From Plantago elongata (taxonomy: Eukaryota; Streptophyta; Magnoliopsida; Lamiales; Plantaginaceae), in NCBI GenBank assembly GCA_036897095.1, contig JAYMSP010000002.1, forward strand, positions 62,001 to 126,000: a DNA stretch of 64,000 nucleotides, in the 5' to 3' direction. The translations under genes and the position numbers were made by a program. This document shows, piece by piece, positions 53,140 to 64,000 of the stretch. The notes beneath the pieces were generated by a model. It saw only the letters and a list, made by a program, of their open reading frames with translations. It searched no databases and had not been told where the DNA came from. Positions within the stretch are counted from its first letter, which is position 1, and each line of letters opens with the position of its first letter.

Positions 53140-56100
53140 GGGGATGGACTATTGAAGTTATCTTGTTGAATTTGCAAATTAAATTTGTGTGTCAGATTAG
53201 ATAAATGAAATTTGTGTGTTAGATTAGATCATAGTCACTACCACGTTCGTACATTAATTGAGTTTATAAAAGAAAAAGTGGTTCTATCTATTTGATAACT
53301 AAAGAATTATGGGGCTGAATAAAATACCCGATAAGTAAATTTAACTGCATCATGTATGTGAACTACTTAAATTAGAGGGTGAATTAAAAATGAACTAATT
53401 TGGTTCGCTAACTAACCTGGTTATTTTTTTTATAATAGTAATAGAATAGATATTATACGTAGGAATTGATATTTTAATTGTTGACTTTCATATTAAATAA
53501 CCTTAACACCTTTGGTCGTGAGCTTTATTTATATGTCATTTTCTAGTCCGACCCTTTACTAGCTAGGTTCTAATTGAAGTTGTAACTACCATTAGAATTT
53601 AATTGAATAGTTTAAATAATCAAAATTTGAGATTTGATGAAAATAATCCTATCTAGCTAGCAAGTGCCGTTCCAACAAGGCATCTTGTGTCAATGTTGAA
53701 AGGGTCAAAGTTAAATGAAGAGTGTGACGTCTCACTAGCGTATCTTTCCATAGTGTGAATGAAAACCCTAATCAAATATTCCAAGCTTATTGTTTGTGCT
53801 TAAAATGGTGCTAACATGCTAAACATTTAACTTTATACAAAAAAAACTAAGAAAAGATTTAAGGCCTGTTTGATGGGGACCAAAACAATGCTGACTTTCT
53901 ACTGTTTGATAGATTACCACTTAAAGAAAATTCGAAGAACATATTCAACATTGCTTTCACTTTTGAAGTTGAAAACTATTTCCACCATTAGTGAATTGAA
54001 TGAATGGATGAGTATATAAAAAACCCCCCTTTTTCCCTTTATATATCTCAGAGATATAATATAGATTACAAACTTTTTCAATATATTCTATTTCCGAAGA
54101 GACTGTATCAGCATTACATAATATTTAACTACATATAATATGTTCTTAATGAAGTTGTATTTTACTTTCATAATATAAATTTATAAATTATATAATATTA
54201 TTATTTTAAAAAAAATATACGATGTTGATCTTAAATTTATGATAGATGGCCAGTCCAATTGCAGTAGTCATAGAATAATTTAACCCCCTTTCCCCTTCAA
54301 AGATCTTAGTGATATAGTATAAAAGATTTGACTTTAATTATTTTATCTCTTAAAGTGCGCCTTTTGCGACAATCTTTTATGCCAAATCACGTAATCAAGA
54401 ACTTTATTTTGTGTATTATTGGTCATGATTAAAAGGCAAGAATCTAGTGGCGAATTTACTGTTTTTGATTGTCAAAGTGAGACAGGAATATTTCGTGTCT
54501 TAATTTCGTTGTAACCTTGTTTAATTTTGTGCTTAATTCATTATCGTAGCACTAATTCATTCATTTAGACAGATGTGATTGACAATAAATTTAATTCCTC
54601 CATTAAGTCTGAAATTTCAAACTTATGGTTCTAATTCTTCTGGTATGTGTTAATCCAGTTGGGTTGTGTCTGTCTAGCGATATTTGACAATTGACACCAA
54701 GTATTGCATATGATGATAGTAGGGAAAGTTCGATAGGTGTCACCTTTTTAATGTTTAATCTTTTGAAACGATTGGCACCATTGGAGAAAAATAGATGGAA
54801 ACAATTTGATGGTGGAATTTTTGGTTATATTATTTACCCGTGGCACGCAATACCAACGTGTAATTTTTATATTTTAATTTTAGTTATATACTATAAAAAT
54901 ATAAATACATCATTTTAATTGTATGAATAGTAACAAGTGAAACATAAAGTTTGACATGGTTTATCCTAATATTAATAAAACCTAAAATTAAGTAAGTGGA
55001 AGAAGAAATTAATTTTGAAATTAACAACTGCTTTAAATTTTTTTAATTAGTATTAATAATAGATATATGCGATTACTGCTATAGTCATATGTAAATGAAC
55101 TAATACCGATGTCCTCTTTCTCTTTAAACAACAACCGATTATATTACAATTCGAATAAAGTATTAAGTCTTTAAGACTAATATAAAAGTTTAGGAGTGGG
55201 GTATGTTAGAATATGCTTAGACACGTAGCCTAACGTACAAGTCTACATACGAGTATAAAAGTAGGAATGAGTCCCACATATTTACTCAATTTATACTTAT
55301 CTAACTAATCTAGGATATCTCCTAAAGAGATATTAGTTTCTAACTGCATGAAAGTTAAATGTATGAGAAAATGTGTTTTCAAGATCGTTTAAGAATATTT
55401 TTTATAGATCTATTCGAGGTATTTGGAGAAAGACACTTTGACATCACATTTATTTATAGAATTCGCTGAAGCGACAGTGATCTTGAAAAATTGAGATCCA
55501 ATTCTCGTATCTTCTAAGAAATAACAAGTAGCCATTAAAATTCATCCAAAGCTCTACTCCTTTTACTTCTAGTCTAGTTTGAGGGTTATCAAGATCAACT
55601 TCCACCCTTCAAATACCCAAAAAACACATCACATTGCGAATATTAGAAAGAGGAATATTAATGACGACCATAGCAATTGCACAAAATGATAGAGACACCA
55701 AGCAAATGAGGTCTAGGAGACATGACATTTGAAGGAGAAAACATGTTAACACCATATCATTCATATATATTTTCCAAGTGAATCTTTGTTTGATTATTAT
55801 CATGGAGCCAAAAGGAAAAAGGAATCTTAGTACTTTAGATGTAAAGTCTGCAATGAAATTTGGAAACCTCGTGGCACAAGCTTTACCAAGGCTTTTGGAA
55901 GTAATGTTTGTTCAAATGTTCCGAATCATGCAAAAAAGATGGATGATGCAACCTGAAGCAAAAGCACTAGGGATCATGATATGGATTGATAAGTACTATT
56001 CTAAATTATTTAGCCTTTTGGGAGAGAATAACTACATCAACAAAGAAATAACCCTTTTCAAAGCTCATGGTAGGACAAGTTTGTTGCTAACCGTGTATTG

Positions 56101-56291
56101 TTACTCTTTGTCCACCTAGTCGGATCGACGAGTGTGTTCTCCGAATAAGCTTATCGCATAAAAAACTGACATGTAATAAACCGTTTGAATTTGGGTAATT
56201 GAGTTTCTAAGAACCTCTTACAAGGCAAATAATATACGTTCTGAATTTTCTTAGCGAGAAATTAATAGTTTATATTGGCATACTATGTATA

Positions 56292-58048
56292 TGAAAGAAT
56301 ATATTCCGTGATTGTATTAATGAATACTGAGGGGTATATATACAAATACAAACTACACTATTCTAATGAGAATACGAATTCTATCTTAAACTACACTACA
56401 CTAGACTAAAATTATGCTAACTAACTCTAACTAGACTAAAATTATTTACACATAATCTCTCACACCCCCGCGGTCAAAACGGGGGACGGACGAACGTTGA
56501 GATTGGAGCGAAAGTCTTCAAACAAAACCCGATGTAGGCCTTTAGTGAAAATATCTGTAATCTGATATCTTGACGGAACATGTAGTACACGAACATCTCC
56601 ACGAGTAATATGTTCTCGAACAAAATGTATATCCATTTAGATATGCTTGGTACGTTGATGTTGAACTGGATTTCCTGAGAGGTAAATCGCACTCACGTTA
56701 TCACAATATACCAAAGTAGCCTTCGAGACAGGACAATGAAATTCCAGAAGGAAGTTACGCAGCCAACATGATTCGGCAACTACATTCGCAAACTCCCTGG
56801 TTGTGTAGCTTGCCAAGGTACATTCGCCGAAGGTCGCGAATTTCTAGTATTACTTTGAACATTAGTCCTGTCTTGACCATTGTTCTTGCTTTCTTTCCTT
56901 GTCCACTGCCCTTGCCATTATTCCTGTTACGTGGTTGGCTGGTGTTGTCGGAGTGGTCATCATGAACATCGGTAATTAACCATCGCAGACCCAGTACCTG
57001 TAGACATAGTAGCAACAAGTTCTCGTTCCTCTAGGCAAAGAGAAGAACGGGCTTCAGAGAAGTATGGTAATACTTTGGCATGACGAATCTGAGTACCCAC
57101 ACCTTTGTATGCTTAGGTTAATCTCGAAACAAGCTGAAGAACTAGTCGACTGTTTGGGACAGGGGCTCCAACGAAGCTAATCAACTAAGCTAACGTTGGC
57201 AATAGGTGGAGGAATTCGAAAAGTCTTCCAAACGGGTAGACGTGAACTCATGCTCAAGAATAATAACACGAGAGGTTTGATGGTCCTGAAAAATCTCCCG
57301 CAATCGATCCCAAGCTTCCATAGCAATCGCACCGGGTTCGATAATGGTATTGAGGAGATCGTTTGAAATCGTGGAATAAATCAATTGGAGGATCGTAGCC
57401 TCAATGGTAGACCACGTTTCAATTTCTTCATCAAGCTTTGGAGCTGGTTTCTCCTTACCTTCAGGAGGCCGGATAATGTGGTGCAAAACACGATTAGCTC
57501 GAGCATGAATTTGAAATAATTCGGCCCAAGTTGCGTATTGCGAGTTCTCCAATTCAAGGACGACGGAAACGTACGGCTTGAGATTTGTGGCTGTGAGGGC
57601 CGGAGGAGGAACTGTTTTAACCACAAGAGTAGGAGACCCAATAGTCGACATGGTGAAGGGACGGGGTCAGTCGAAATCGAAAAACAAGGGAATGGATGGG
57701 AAGCTGTTGTTTGTAGAGAAACATGCGAAGGAGAAGTTCGATAGGACAGTGATCCAATTGAGAAGGAAAAATCGGAAGACGTGAGAGGCAAGTTATCGAT
57801 TTGTGTGAAGACGACCGACCGAATATTCAAGAGGATTGTCAGCAGAGAATTCGCAGCGTAGAAAATCGAAACCAATATGACACCGTGGAAAAATATCTTC
57901 CGTGTTTGTATTAATGAATATCAAGGGGTGTATATACAAATACAAACTACACTACTCGAATGAGAATATGAATTATAGCTTAACTCTAATTAGGTTAGGA
58001 TTATGCTAACTAACTCTAATTAGACTAGGATTATTCACTATTTTATCA
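56292..58048 (-). mobile_element. Ty1-copia-type LTR element, internally shortened (fossil)
   Basis: The element reads down the minus strand. The 5' LTR is about 57886-58048 (163 bp) and the 3' LTR 56292-56462 (171 bp); both share TGTAGTTTGTATTTGTATAT and ATTCATTAATACAA but differ at many positions, so the insertion is fairly old. GTATA flanks both sides (56287-56291 and 58049-58053), a clean 5-bp target-site duplication. Parts recognised are a gag-like region (57190-57651: TWAELFQIHARANRVLHHII, AWDRLREIFQDHQTSR) and, next to the polypurine tract GCGGGGGTG, the end of an RNase H domain (AIYLSGNPVQHQRTKHIEMD, PSRYQITDIFTKGL). Protease, integrase and most of reverse transcriptase are absent, so it is broken and could move only with outside help. 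Confidence 0.9.
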
Positions 58049-58683
58049 GTATATAGGACGTACCAAAGATTAGAGACCAGTTTGAGGGAGGGGGACTATA
58101 ACTCTAAATTTTAGGGGGCGGACACCCATGCATGTTTATCGATTACGTTATCAAAACCATTGTATTTAAAACTCTAAATTGTCATCTTAATTATTTTTGA
58201 AAAATTCATATAGATTAGTTCTTAAAACCAATCACTTTATTTCGAAATCATCGAATAACTTAATTGTTAGATCGCGACAAGCATATCTTATATATCCTTG
58301 CGGACACGTTAATTAGGTGGTGATTTGATTGCATAAATCATGTCTGAAATCATGAAATTGCTAACAGGTGTTATCTAGTGCTAGTACACTTGGACATTTA
58401 TTCAAAATGTTGAATCATTACAGAATGGCCCATCAAAATTAAAGCTCAAGAACCTTCACATTTTAGGAACATATGGTGCTCTCCACCACAGACCACTCAA
58501 CACTCAACAACTTGCATCTCTCTGTACAGGGATTCATTCCCACTTATACATGCCCTCCCAATACCTCAGACCCATGAGTGGAAATCAAAACGAATCAACG
58601 GGTAGTAACGAGAGAAGGAAAACGTAATGAAATGGATGAGCTTGACACGAATTTGGCATGAATGAACTAGAATGAGTGTGAGC

Positions 58684-58810
58684 TAGTAGTAGATGCATGC
58701 CCATGGGAGCAAAGAGAATCACAAGTAGTAGATGCATGCCCATGGGAAGCAAAGTGAATCGCTAGATATGTGTATGTTTTGTCCCATGAGGAGCAAATCG
58801 AATCGCTAGT
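58684..58810. repeat. Short tandem repeat, ATGCATGCCCATGGG unit
   Basis: GTAGATGCATGCCCATGGG then AGCAAAGAGAATC is followed, 40 bp later, by the same unit with AAGCAAAGTGAATCGCTAG, and then by a weaker third copy (GTCCCATGAGGAGCAAATCG, AATCGCTAG). Two units contain the nested palindromes ATGCAT and CCATGG. It is non-coding. Confidence 0.75.
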
Positions 58811-60345
58811 TTGTTTTGCGAGGAAGGGTGCAAGTGATCCTTACTTAACAACTTAGTTTGAAATCCTACTCCGCGTACACCACTTAGGTTAATCTTACGA
58901 TGGCGTATGAATTCAAATCTATGTGTCGGAACTAGAGAACATCATTCCAAAGCAAAGAAGAAAAACTAACACTGTCAAGTCAAGTCCACAACTTACAAGT
59001 GAACATGATATTATTGTGTCTTTGCCTGTTACTTGTTGGAAATTAGGTCATTCCATGTTCATTAGAGAGGCTTTACATCAATCAAATTAATCATTCTTCT
59101 TTTCATTTTTAAAATTATGAATAGTAGAAAAAGCTTTTCTTTAGTGTCCAAGAAAAAAAACAATAATAGAAACGTGGACGAGTAAAAAGGAGTTGGGATT
59201 GATATAATTAGAAATGGTAGGAACATGTCTCACCCCTTGGACTTTACCAAAAATAGGCCTCTTTTCTTCTTTTTGGTGGGGTTTCCTGTTTCATTTCCAC
59301 TGGAGCTTGCTGATATGACATTTGGCATTAATGATGTTGATTTTTAACAAGTCCGACTCAACTCAACTCATTCGGTAAAGTATTCGAGTTGTGTCGTAAT
59401 ATTTATGGAATTTACATATAGAATTTATTGGTAATTTACTGAATTTATATTGAACTTCAACCTAGTGAATTTTTTGGATATGTGGTGAACTTCATCACAG
59501 ACAATCAATTTTTAATTAGTATACAATTTTGCATGTTCTCTAGACACTACTTATCCGATCTCATATGAAAGATGGCCCATATATTAACACAGAGTCATGG
59601 CCCAATTCATAGAGGATTAGGGATTTAGCCATACATCCATTAATCAGGCTAATTTAAACGAAGGAAACCCTGCTGTTCAAATTGGGCCCAGGCTTTTAGT
59701 TGGCCATCGGGCATTAAAGTAGGCTTTCCCATTTGTACAATTTTGAAATTTTCTATGATTCTCAGCTTATCTGGGACTGGGGACAGCGAGTATCAAAACC
59801 TGGAGTCGAAAGTCGAAACAGATTCAGATAGATCTTTAAATAGGAGATAGGAGATGCAGAGCGCCGACATAATCAACTGACAGCGGACAGAGTGTAGGAG
59901 TCAATTGACGAATCCGTGGAATATAAACTTCGCGAGTAATTCAGTCGCTACTAACTAAGATGGGCCATGACCTGTAAACACTAAACAGAGTATAAATTAT
60001 CGGACACACGCCCCCAACAAGTGCTACGAACCTGCTGCTTCAAGGAGATATAGGTTAGAAACTTGTTTTTATTTAATCCAATGTATGAAAAGAAGGGTAT
60101 CTTTTACTTGCGTGCTCTACTGCTCTGTGATTTTTGTATGATTTCAGCCAGGATAACTGATAAATCATGTGTGCTATTTCTGAATTAATCAAAGATCTGC
60201 GGAGTAAGAAACATCATGCCTAGTCCTCGGTCGGAGATAGTATTAGCATACTATCAATATGGATTACTTTTTAAAGGGAAAATGTAAAAGTTCTGCAGTA
60301 GTATAAGATTTTGTATTATTGGTATGAAGTTCAGCGCGGTGGAGT

Positions 60346-60420
60346 AGTATATTGTCAAGATATTGGAGGTTCAAATAGACCTCTGGGTACAACATGAAAT
60401 GGGTTGTCTAGGAAGCGTCC
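60346..60420 (+). repeat. Possible tRNA-like SINE remnant
   Basis: GTTCAGCGCGGTGGAGTAG resembles an A box and GAGGTTCAAATAGACCTC a damaged B box at about the right spacing, followed by GGGTACAACATGAAATGGG. It would be an old remnant of a further SINE family; the match is weak and no second copy was found. Confidence 0.3.
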
Positions 60421-61787
60421 GGTGCATATATGGAAATGGGTCTCAGCTGTAACATGAACATCATATTTTGAAGCACAACACTCGATTTTGCTTTCTGATC
60501 CTATGAAGAATAATTGCTATGCTAAGCTCACCAATTTGCAGCATAGAGCAGTGTACTTAGAATTGGGAACATGAGTTCTCCCTCACTGCAGTCAGAACAT
60601 AACAATTAAACAGAGAGAGGGAGAACAGTTATTCAATTAAGATAGTGTTCAAGGATTACTGTTTTTCATGGTATAATTGGCAATACTGGAAAAAGTAAGG
60701 ATGAGTTGCTTCCAGCGTGGAAGCTCCGCGGATTTCGTCAATTTAAAAAAAAAAAAAAAGATCTAGCAGAGCTCAGATACAGTAAGGTGGTTGTGGTGGC
60801 AGAGTAACTGAAGAAGAGGGAGAGCAGGTGGTATGGTAGGAAATTTTGGAAAATAGTATTTTGTTTGGATTAAAATGTAAATTGAATATTAAGAAGGGAG
60901 GAGGAATTTCGGATTACTATGATTAGCCTAGCCCTCATAATTTTAAACTAAAAAACAGCTTCACACTTCTACCCGTTGATAACTTGGAGCAATGGCAAGC
61001 TCATATAGATTCATCCCCATCACATTTACACCTATGATCTAGTAGGTATACCAAGCCTACAGAGTCCAGATTTAATACTTGACGCAAATCAAAGGAAACA
61101 CTTGCACAGCAGACTCCCCAAAAAATTGAAAAACACTTCAAAATGTATTCAACAAGTACTTTTAGATGTATCGGACAAACCTACAACTTAATAGCAACGT
61201 TGTCACAAATCCAGATTCAGTTTACACACCGAGTAAACTCAGAGAAGCTAACTGAATATGATCCATGAGATAAATTTTCAAACTAAAACATCTACTGACC
61301 AGAGGCACTGACTCAGCTAAATTCTCTAGAACGGTATGCATCCAAAGATTAATCATACCTTAAAAAAACATCTATTTCAGCTAGATTGCCAATGAGAAGA
61401 ATCATAAATGCTAAATCGAATAACAAGAGAAAGATCATCCACACCAACTACAAACACTTATGTAAAAACACAATGCCAAATGCTAGAACGAATAATCAAA
61501 TATATAAATTATCCACAATGCTCAATTGAAATAGCCAATTAAACAGATCACCCACGCATTATCAACACATAAACACATAACATTCGCAAATAGTAAAAAT
61601 AACACAAATTATAACAACCACAACTCTATGAAATCCGCTGCATTTTCATATATAATTCCCAAAAAAACAGAACACTTAGTCGTCCAACAAAACAAACTAA
61701 ATTAACATCATCCATAACAAAAAACACACTTCAAAAAATCCCCAAAGACAGCCATTCCTGACCTGCAATCGCAATCTAAATCACCAA

Positions 61788-62219
61788 TCAGTATCTCCTC
61801 GGCCCACCACGTCCATAGCTAGACGGAGCCATAGCCGCAGCAGCCACACCTTCATTCTCCTTCAACACCACACCAGGAATATCCTTCATCCCCAACACAT
61901 CGAGCATGTCAATCGTCTCCTGATCAACCTCGATGTGAGACACATTGATTGCGGACTCCTCAGGGACGAAATCCATCCGACGCTCGCGCTCCTCCTCCTG
62001 GAGCTTGAGCGAGATGCCGCGGACCGGACCTTTCTGGATACGCTTCATGAGGTGAGTGGAGAAGCCGGCGATCTTGTTGCGGAGGCGCTTGGAGGGGATG
62101 ATGGCGACCTCTTGCAGGACCTTTTTGTTGGTGTGGAAGTCGAGTGTCATTTTGGAGTAGTAGTTTTCGATCACTTGGCGTGACGATTTCTTCACGGTCT
62201 TTGTGCGAACGCGACCCAT
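61788..62219 (-). CDS. RPS17: 40S ribosomal protein eS17 (RPS17)
   Basis: This is a small-subunit protein of the cytosolic ribosome, 143 residues in a single exon. It starts [20 protein letters not shown], with [20 protein letters not shown] and [20 protein letters not shown], the conserved rRNA-binding core. Plant and animal eS17 are 130-145 residues and share this start and core over nearly their whole length. The C-terminal tail ([18 protein letters not shown]) is Ala- and Gly-rich, as in other plants. No intron or damage is seen, and the upstream promoter carries normal ribosomal protein gene elements, so this should be a working gene and not a retrocopy, although the lack of introns in the coding part leaves the latter open. 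Confidence 0.97.
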   Translation of the reverse strand: MGRVRTKTVKKSSRQVIENYYSKMTLDFHTNKKVLQEVAIIPSKRLRNKIAGFSTHLMKRIQKGPVRGISLKLQEEERERRMDFVPEESAINVSHIEVDQETIDMLDVLGMKDIPGVVLKENEGVAAAAMAPSSYGRGGPRRY

Positions 62220-62268
62220 GGTTGTGCCGGAGAGAGGTGGTGGAGAGATGCGGAGAGATGCTCGGATT

Positions 62269-62437
62269 TAGGGTTTGTGGTGAGGGAGGGGAAATGGGGT
62301 TTGGGGGTTTTATTGTGTTGGTAGAGAAGCCCATGGGCTGTTTGGTGTTAGGAATTTATGTGCTGGATGAAGGAGTTTGTTTGTTATTGGACTTTATGGG
62401 AGAGCCCAATAAGTGTTTGTGGTGTGATAAAAGCCCA
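62269..62437 (-). promoter_or_regulatory. eS17 promoter: telo-box and site II elements
   Basis: On the minus strand a telo-box AAACCCTA lies at 62269-62276, in the leader or core promoter. Upstream are site II type TGGGCT motifs: AGCCCATGGGCT, two back to back, at 62328-62339, and single ones at 62403-62408 and 62432-62437. Telo-box plus site II (bound by TCP-type factors) is the known arrangement in plant ribosomal protein and growth-linked promoters. Confidence 0.75.
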
Positions 62438-62452
62438 ATGTCCATACCATAG

Positions 62453-64000
62453 TTGTCGTGATTTTCAAATAGAAGTTTTGTATACCAATATTAACTCACC
62501 TTAAAGGTTAATCCGGGGGTATGACATGCCAATATGCGATGCGCCATCTTATCAATTACGGGTCTAAATTTCACAATATAAATAATTGATTATGACAATG
62601 AACTACTTGTCTCGAATGAATGTGGAATTTATTTTTTGGATGCTCAACGTAGAACGGCATACGTCAAGTTCAATTGTATATTTTCGTGTTCTTAAAATTT
62701 TTATAAAACGTTGTGTATTGATTGGTTAGTGTCTGATCCGTTAATAATTATATATCGGTATGTCGTAAAGCTTGTCAAATAAGAATTATGCGGAAATGAT
62801 TTTTACTATCAAAAAGACATAAGAACCGTGTAATATTTTTACATTTTATTATAAAAAGAAAAGTTTGAATACCATTACAGATAAAATATAAGAGTTCATA
62901 CGAATTATAATCAATGATTTACAAATTATCCAAAATTATCATATTCGTTATTAATAAATAAATTATAGTAGTATATAACTGCAGTTGAAGGTTTTAGATT
63001 TTATAAATTCAAAATTAATTTGCATAAAAATTTAATTTAAAAAATTAAATTAAAATAAATTAATTTATCGAAACATATATCGGTACGCAGTTCTTAACAC
63101 CAAACAACCCACGACTCGCTGCAAAATTTATCGCAATATTTCGTCCCTTAGCTATAATAATCAAGATGGGAGTTAAATCACAAAAGAAATCAAAGTGACA
63201 AAGAAAATCAGCCAAAAGAAAAGAAAACATTAAATCAATTGATGAGTCATGACTCATGCCCCATTAGGCCGGCAGTGATTTTTTAAAGATTCTTCTAATC
63301 AGGTAAGCCCCACACGTGACGAAGAAACCCGTTATAATTGTTGCTTTCTTATTTTAATATATTTTATTCTATACTTATCTACTTGAGCCCGAAAGGAAGC
63401 CGCATTCATGATTTTATACTCAATATTTCGCATAGGACAACTTATTTTTAACATATAAAAAAAATTCCATTTGATGTTAATGAAATAAAATTTAATTACA
63501 TAATACTTTAACACAAATTATTTCAATATATGAATAATAGCTCAAATTTATATAAATGAAATATTAATTTAAGTTGTATTTTAGGTGCATGACTATTTTT
63601 ATAACATATAAATTTGTTTGAATTATTGTTAATAATGTTTGCCAAGTTTTAATATGTCAGTTAGTTTGTATGGCATGTACATCTCAATAGTTATAAAATA
63701 ATTTTATGATTCATCATAATTGGAGTGTTCTTAACTTGAATTGGATAAAAAAAATTAAATACAATATTACAATTACTTTGATTGATATGGACAAATTTAT
63801 CAACAAAAACAATTTTTAGGTTATAATCACCTTTCTCTATCATTCTCCATTCAAAAAAATTATAATCACTCGAACTCGTGACCTTTTAAGTGTATGTGGT
63901 TTTAGTTTGCTACTCAACTAGAAACGCTTAGACAAATTGAGATAACTCAATTGTAATAATGATGTTTAACTTAATTTGTATAAAAGAAATACAGTTTAAA
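62453..64000. other. AT-rich right end, no gene seen
   Basis: The stretch holds the far upstream part of the eS17 promoter and AT-rich spacer. One SINE is listed at 63746-63931. The ORFs at 63060-63257 and 63332-63514 have no domain and are very AT-rich. Confidence 0.6.
63746..63931 (-). repeat. tRNA-derived SINE, GTTTGTAG family, copy 3
   Basis: On the minus strand it starts AAGCGTTTCTAGTTGAGTAG (A box region) with the B box ACGAGTTCGAGTG some 45 bp later, then GTGATTATAA and, at the 3' end, GATAAATTTGTCC, AAAGTAATTGTAATATTG and an A/T-rich tail. Head, middle and 3' motif all align with the copy at 15813-16033, giving a full-length element of about 185 bp. The flanks AATTGAGAT and AATTGGAT may be a decayed target-site duplication. 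Confidence 0.75.

Larger units (their letters stand above)
41014..56286. other. 15-kb gene-free repeat-rich region
   Basis: No host gene is recognised here. The first few hundred bases hold the SMXL leader and promoter. Named repeats are a Stowaway-like element, a Tourist-like MITE with TAA duplications, two related Tourist and TTCAGTT-family copies, a TRIM, two SINE heads, an inverted-repeat pair at 46.2-46.5 kb and a large AGTTTCA array. Open frames at 44518-44733, 45676-46029 and 55778-56119 show no domain. A (CA)n then (TA)n microsatellite is at about 53116-53139. Confidence 0.6.
58054..61787. other. Spacer between the copia fossil and the eS17 gene
   Basis: No gene is recognised. A short three-copy repeat lies at 58684-58810. 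The stretch 59790-60060 is less AT-rich than its surroundings and resembles a transcribed leader, but has no open frame. A weak tRNA-like piece is near 60346-60420, and a poly-A run at 60745-60759. The last few hundred bases should hold the eS17 3' untranslated region. Confidence 0.5.

Noticed and set aside
55778-56119. 113-residue ORF beside the copia fossil
   Set aside because: A different frame gives a weak Cys pair (FRCKVCNEIW) that might be a zinc finger remnant of a transposase, but spacing of other ligands does not fit any family I know.
61935-62452. Plus strand ORFs over the eS17 gene
   Set aside because: Antisense shadows of the ribosomal protein gene and its promoter.

Overview
This is nuclear DNA from a flowering plant, most likely a core eudicot. 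The evidence is split genes with GT-AG introns, plant-only families (an SMXL/D53-type strigolactone repressor, a CRINKLY4-related receptor kinase, a plant DYRK-type kinase), AT-rich spacers and abundant MITEs and tRNA-derived SINEs. The species cannot be fixed from the sequence alone; an asterid is a guess.

Layout. Positions 2-4364 (+) carry a phosphoinositide-specific phospholipase C gene cut by the left edge (nine exons, about 548 residues visible). It faces a single-exon CRINKLY4-related receptor-like kinase (7003-9387, -). After 5.6 kb of spacer come two split genes on the minus strand: a six-exon FCP1/SCP-type HAD phosphatase (15043-18800) and a seven-exon DYRK-like kinase (21828-25950). 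A decayed Helitron with Rep and PIF1-type helicase coding pieces lies at about 30919-35990. Just beyond it is a three-exon SMXL6/7/8-like gene (36528-41013, -). From 41 to 61.7 kb I recognise no host gene. That stretch holds MITEs, SINEs, a tiny LTR element (TRIM), a large AGTTTCA-rich repeat block with a telomere-motif palindrome, and a deleted Ty1-copia fossil with a clean target-site duplication. The last gene is ribosomal protein eS17 (61788-62219, -), with a telo-box and site II promoter.

Functional links. The host genes do not form a pathway. PLC, the receptor kinase and the SMXL protein all act in signalling, but nothing here suggests co-regulation. The most interesting points are: (1) the SMXL protein has RG-T where the family usually has RGKT, the motif that controls strigolactone-triggered degradation; (2) the Helitron Rep has LVH where HUH is expected, although its helicase motifs remain; (3) a strand-flipping AGTTTCA array with a palindromic core at 50.5-52.1 kb; (4) an approximately 0.8 kb minisatellite with 205-bp higher-order structure inside a phosphatase intron; (5) several dispersed short repeat families, many with visible terminal repeats or target-site duplications. 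I found no convincing new multi-gene system.
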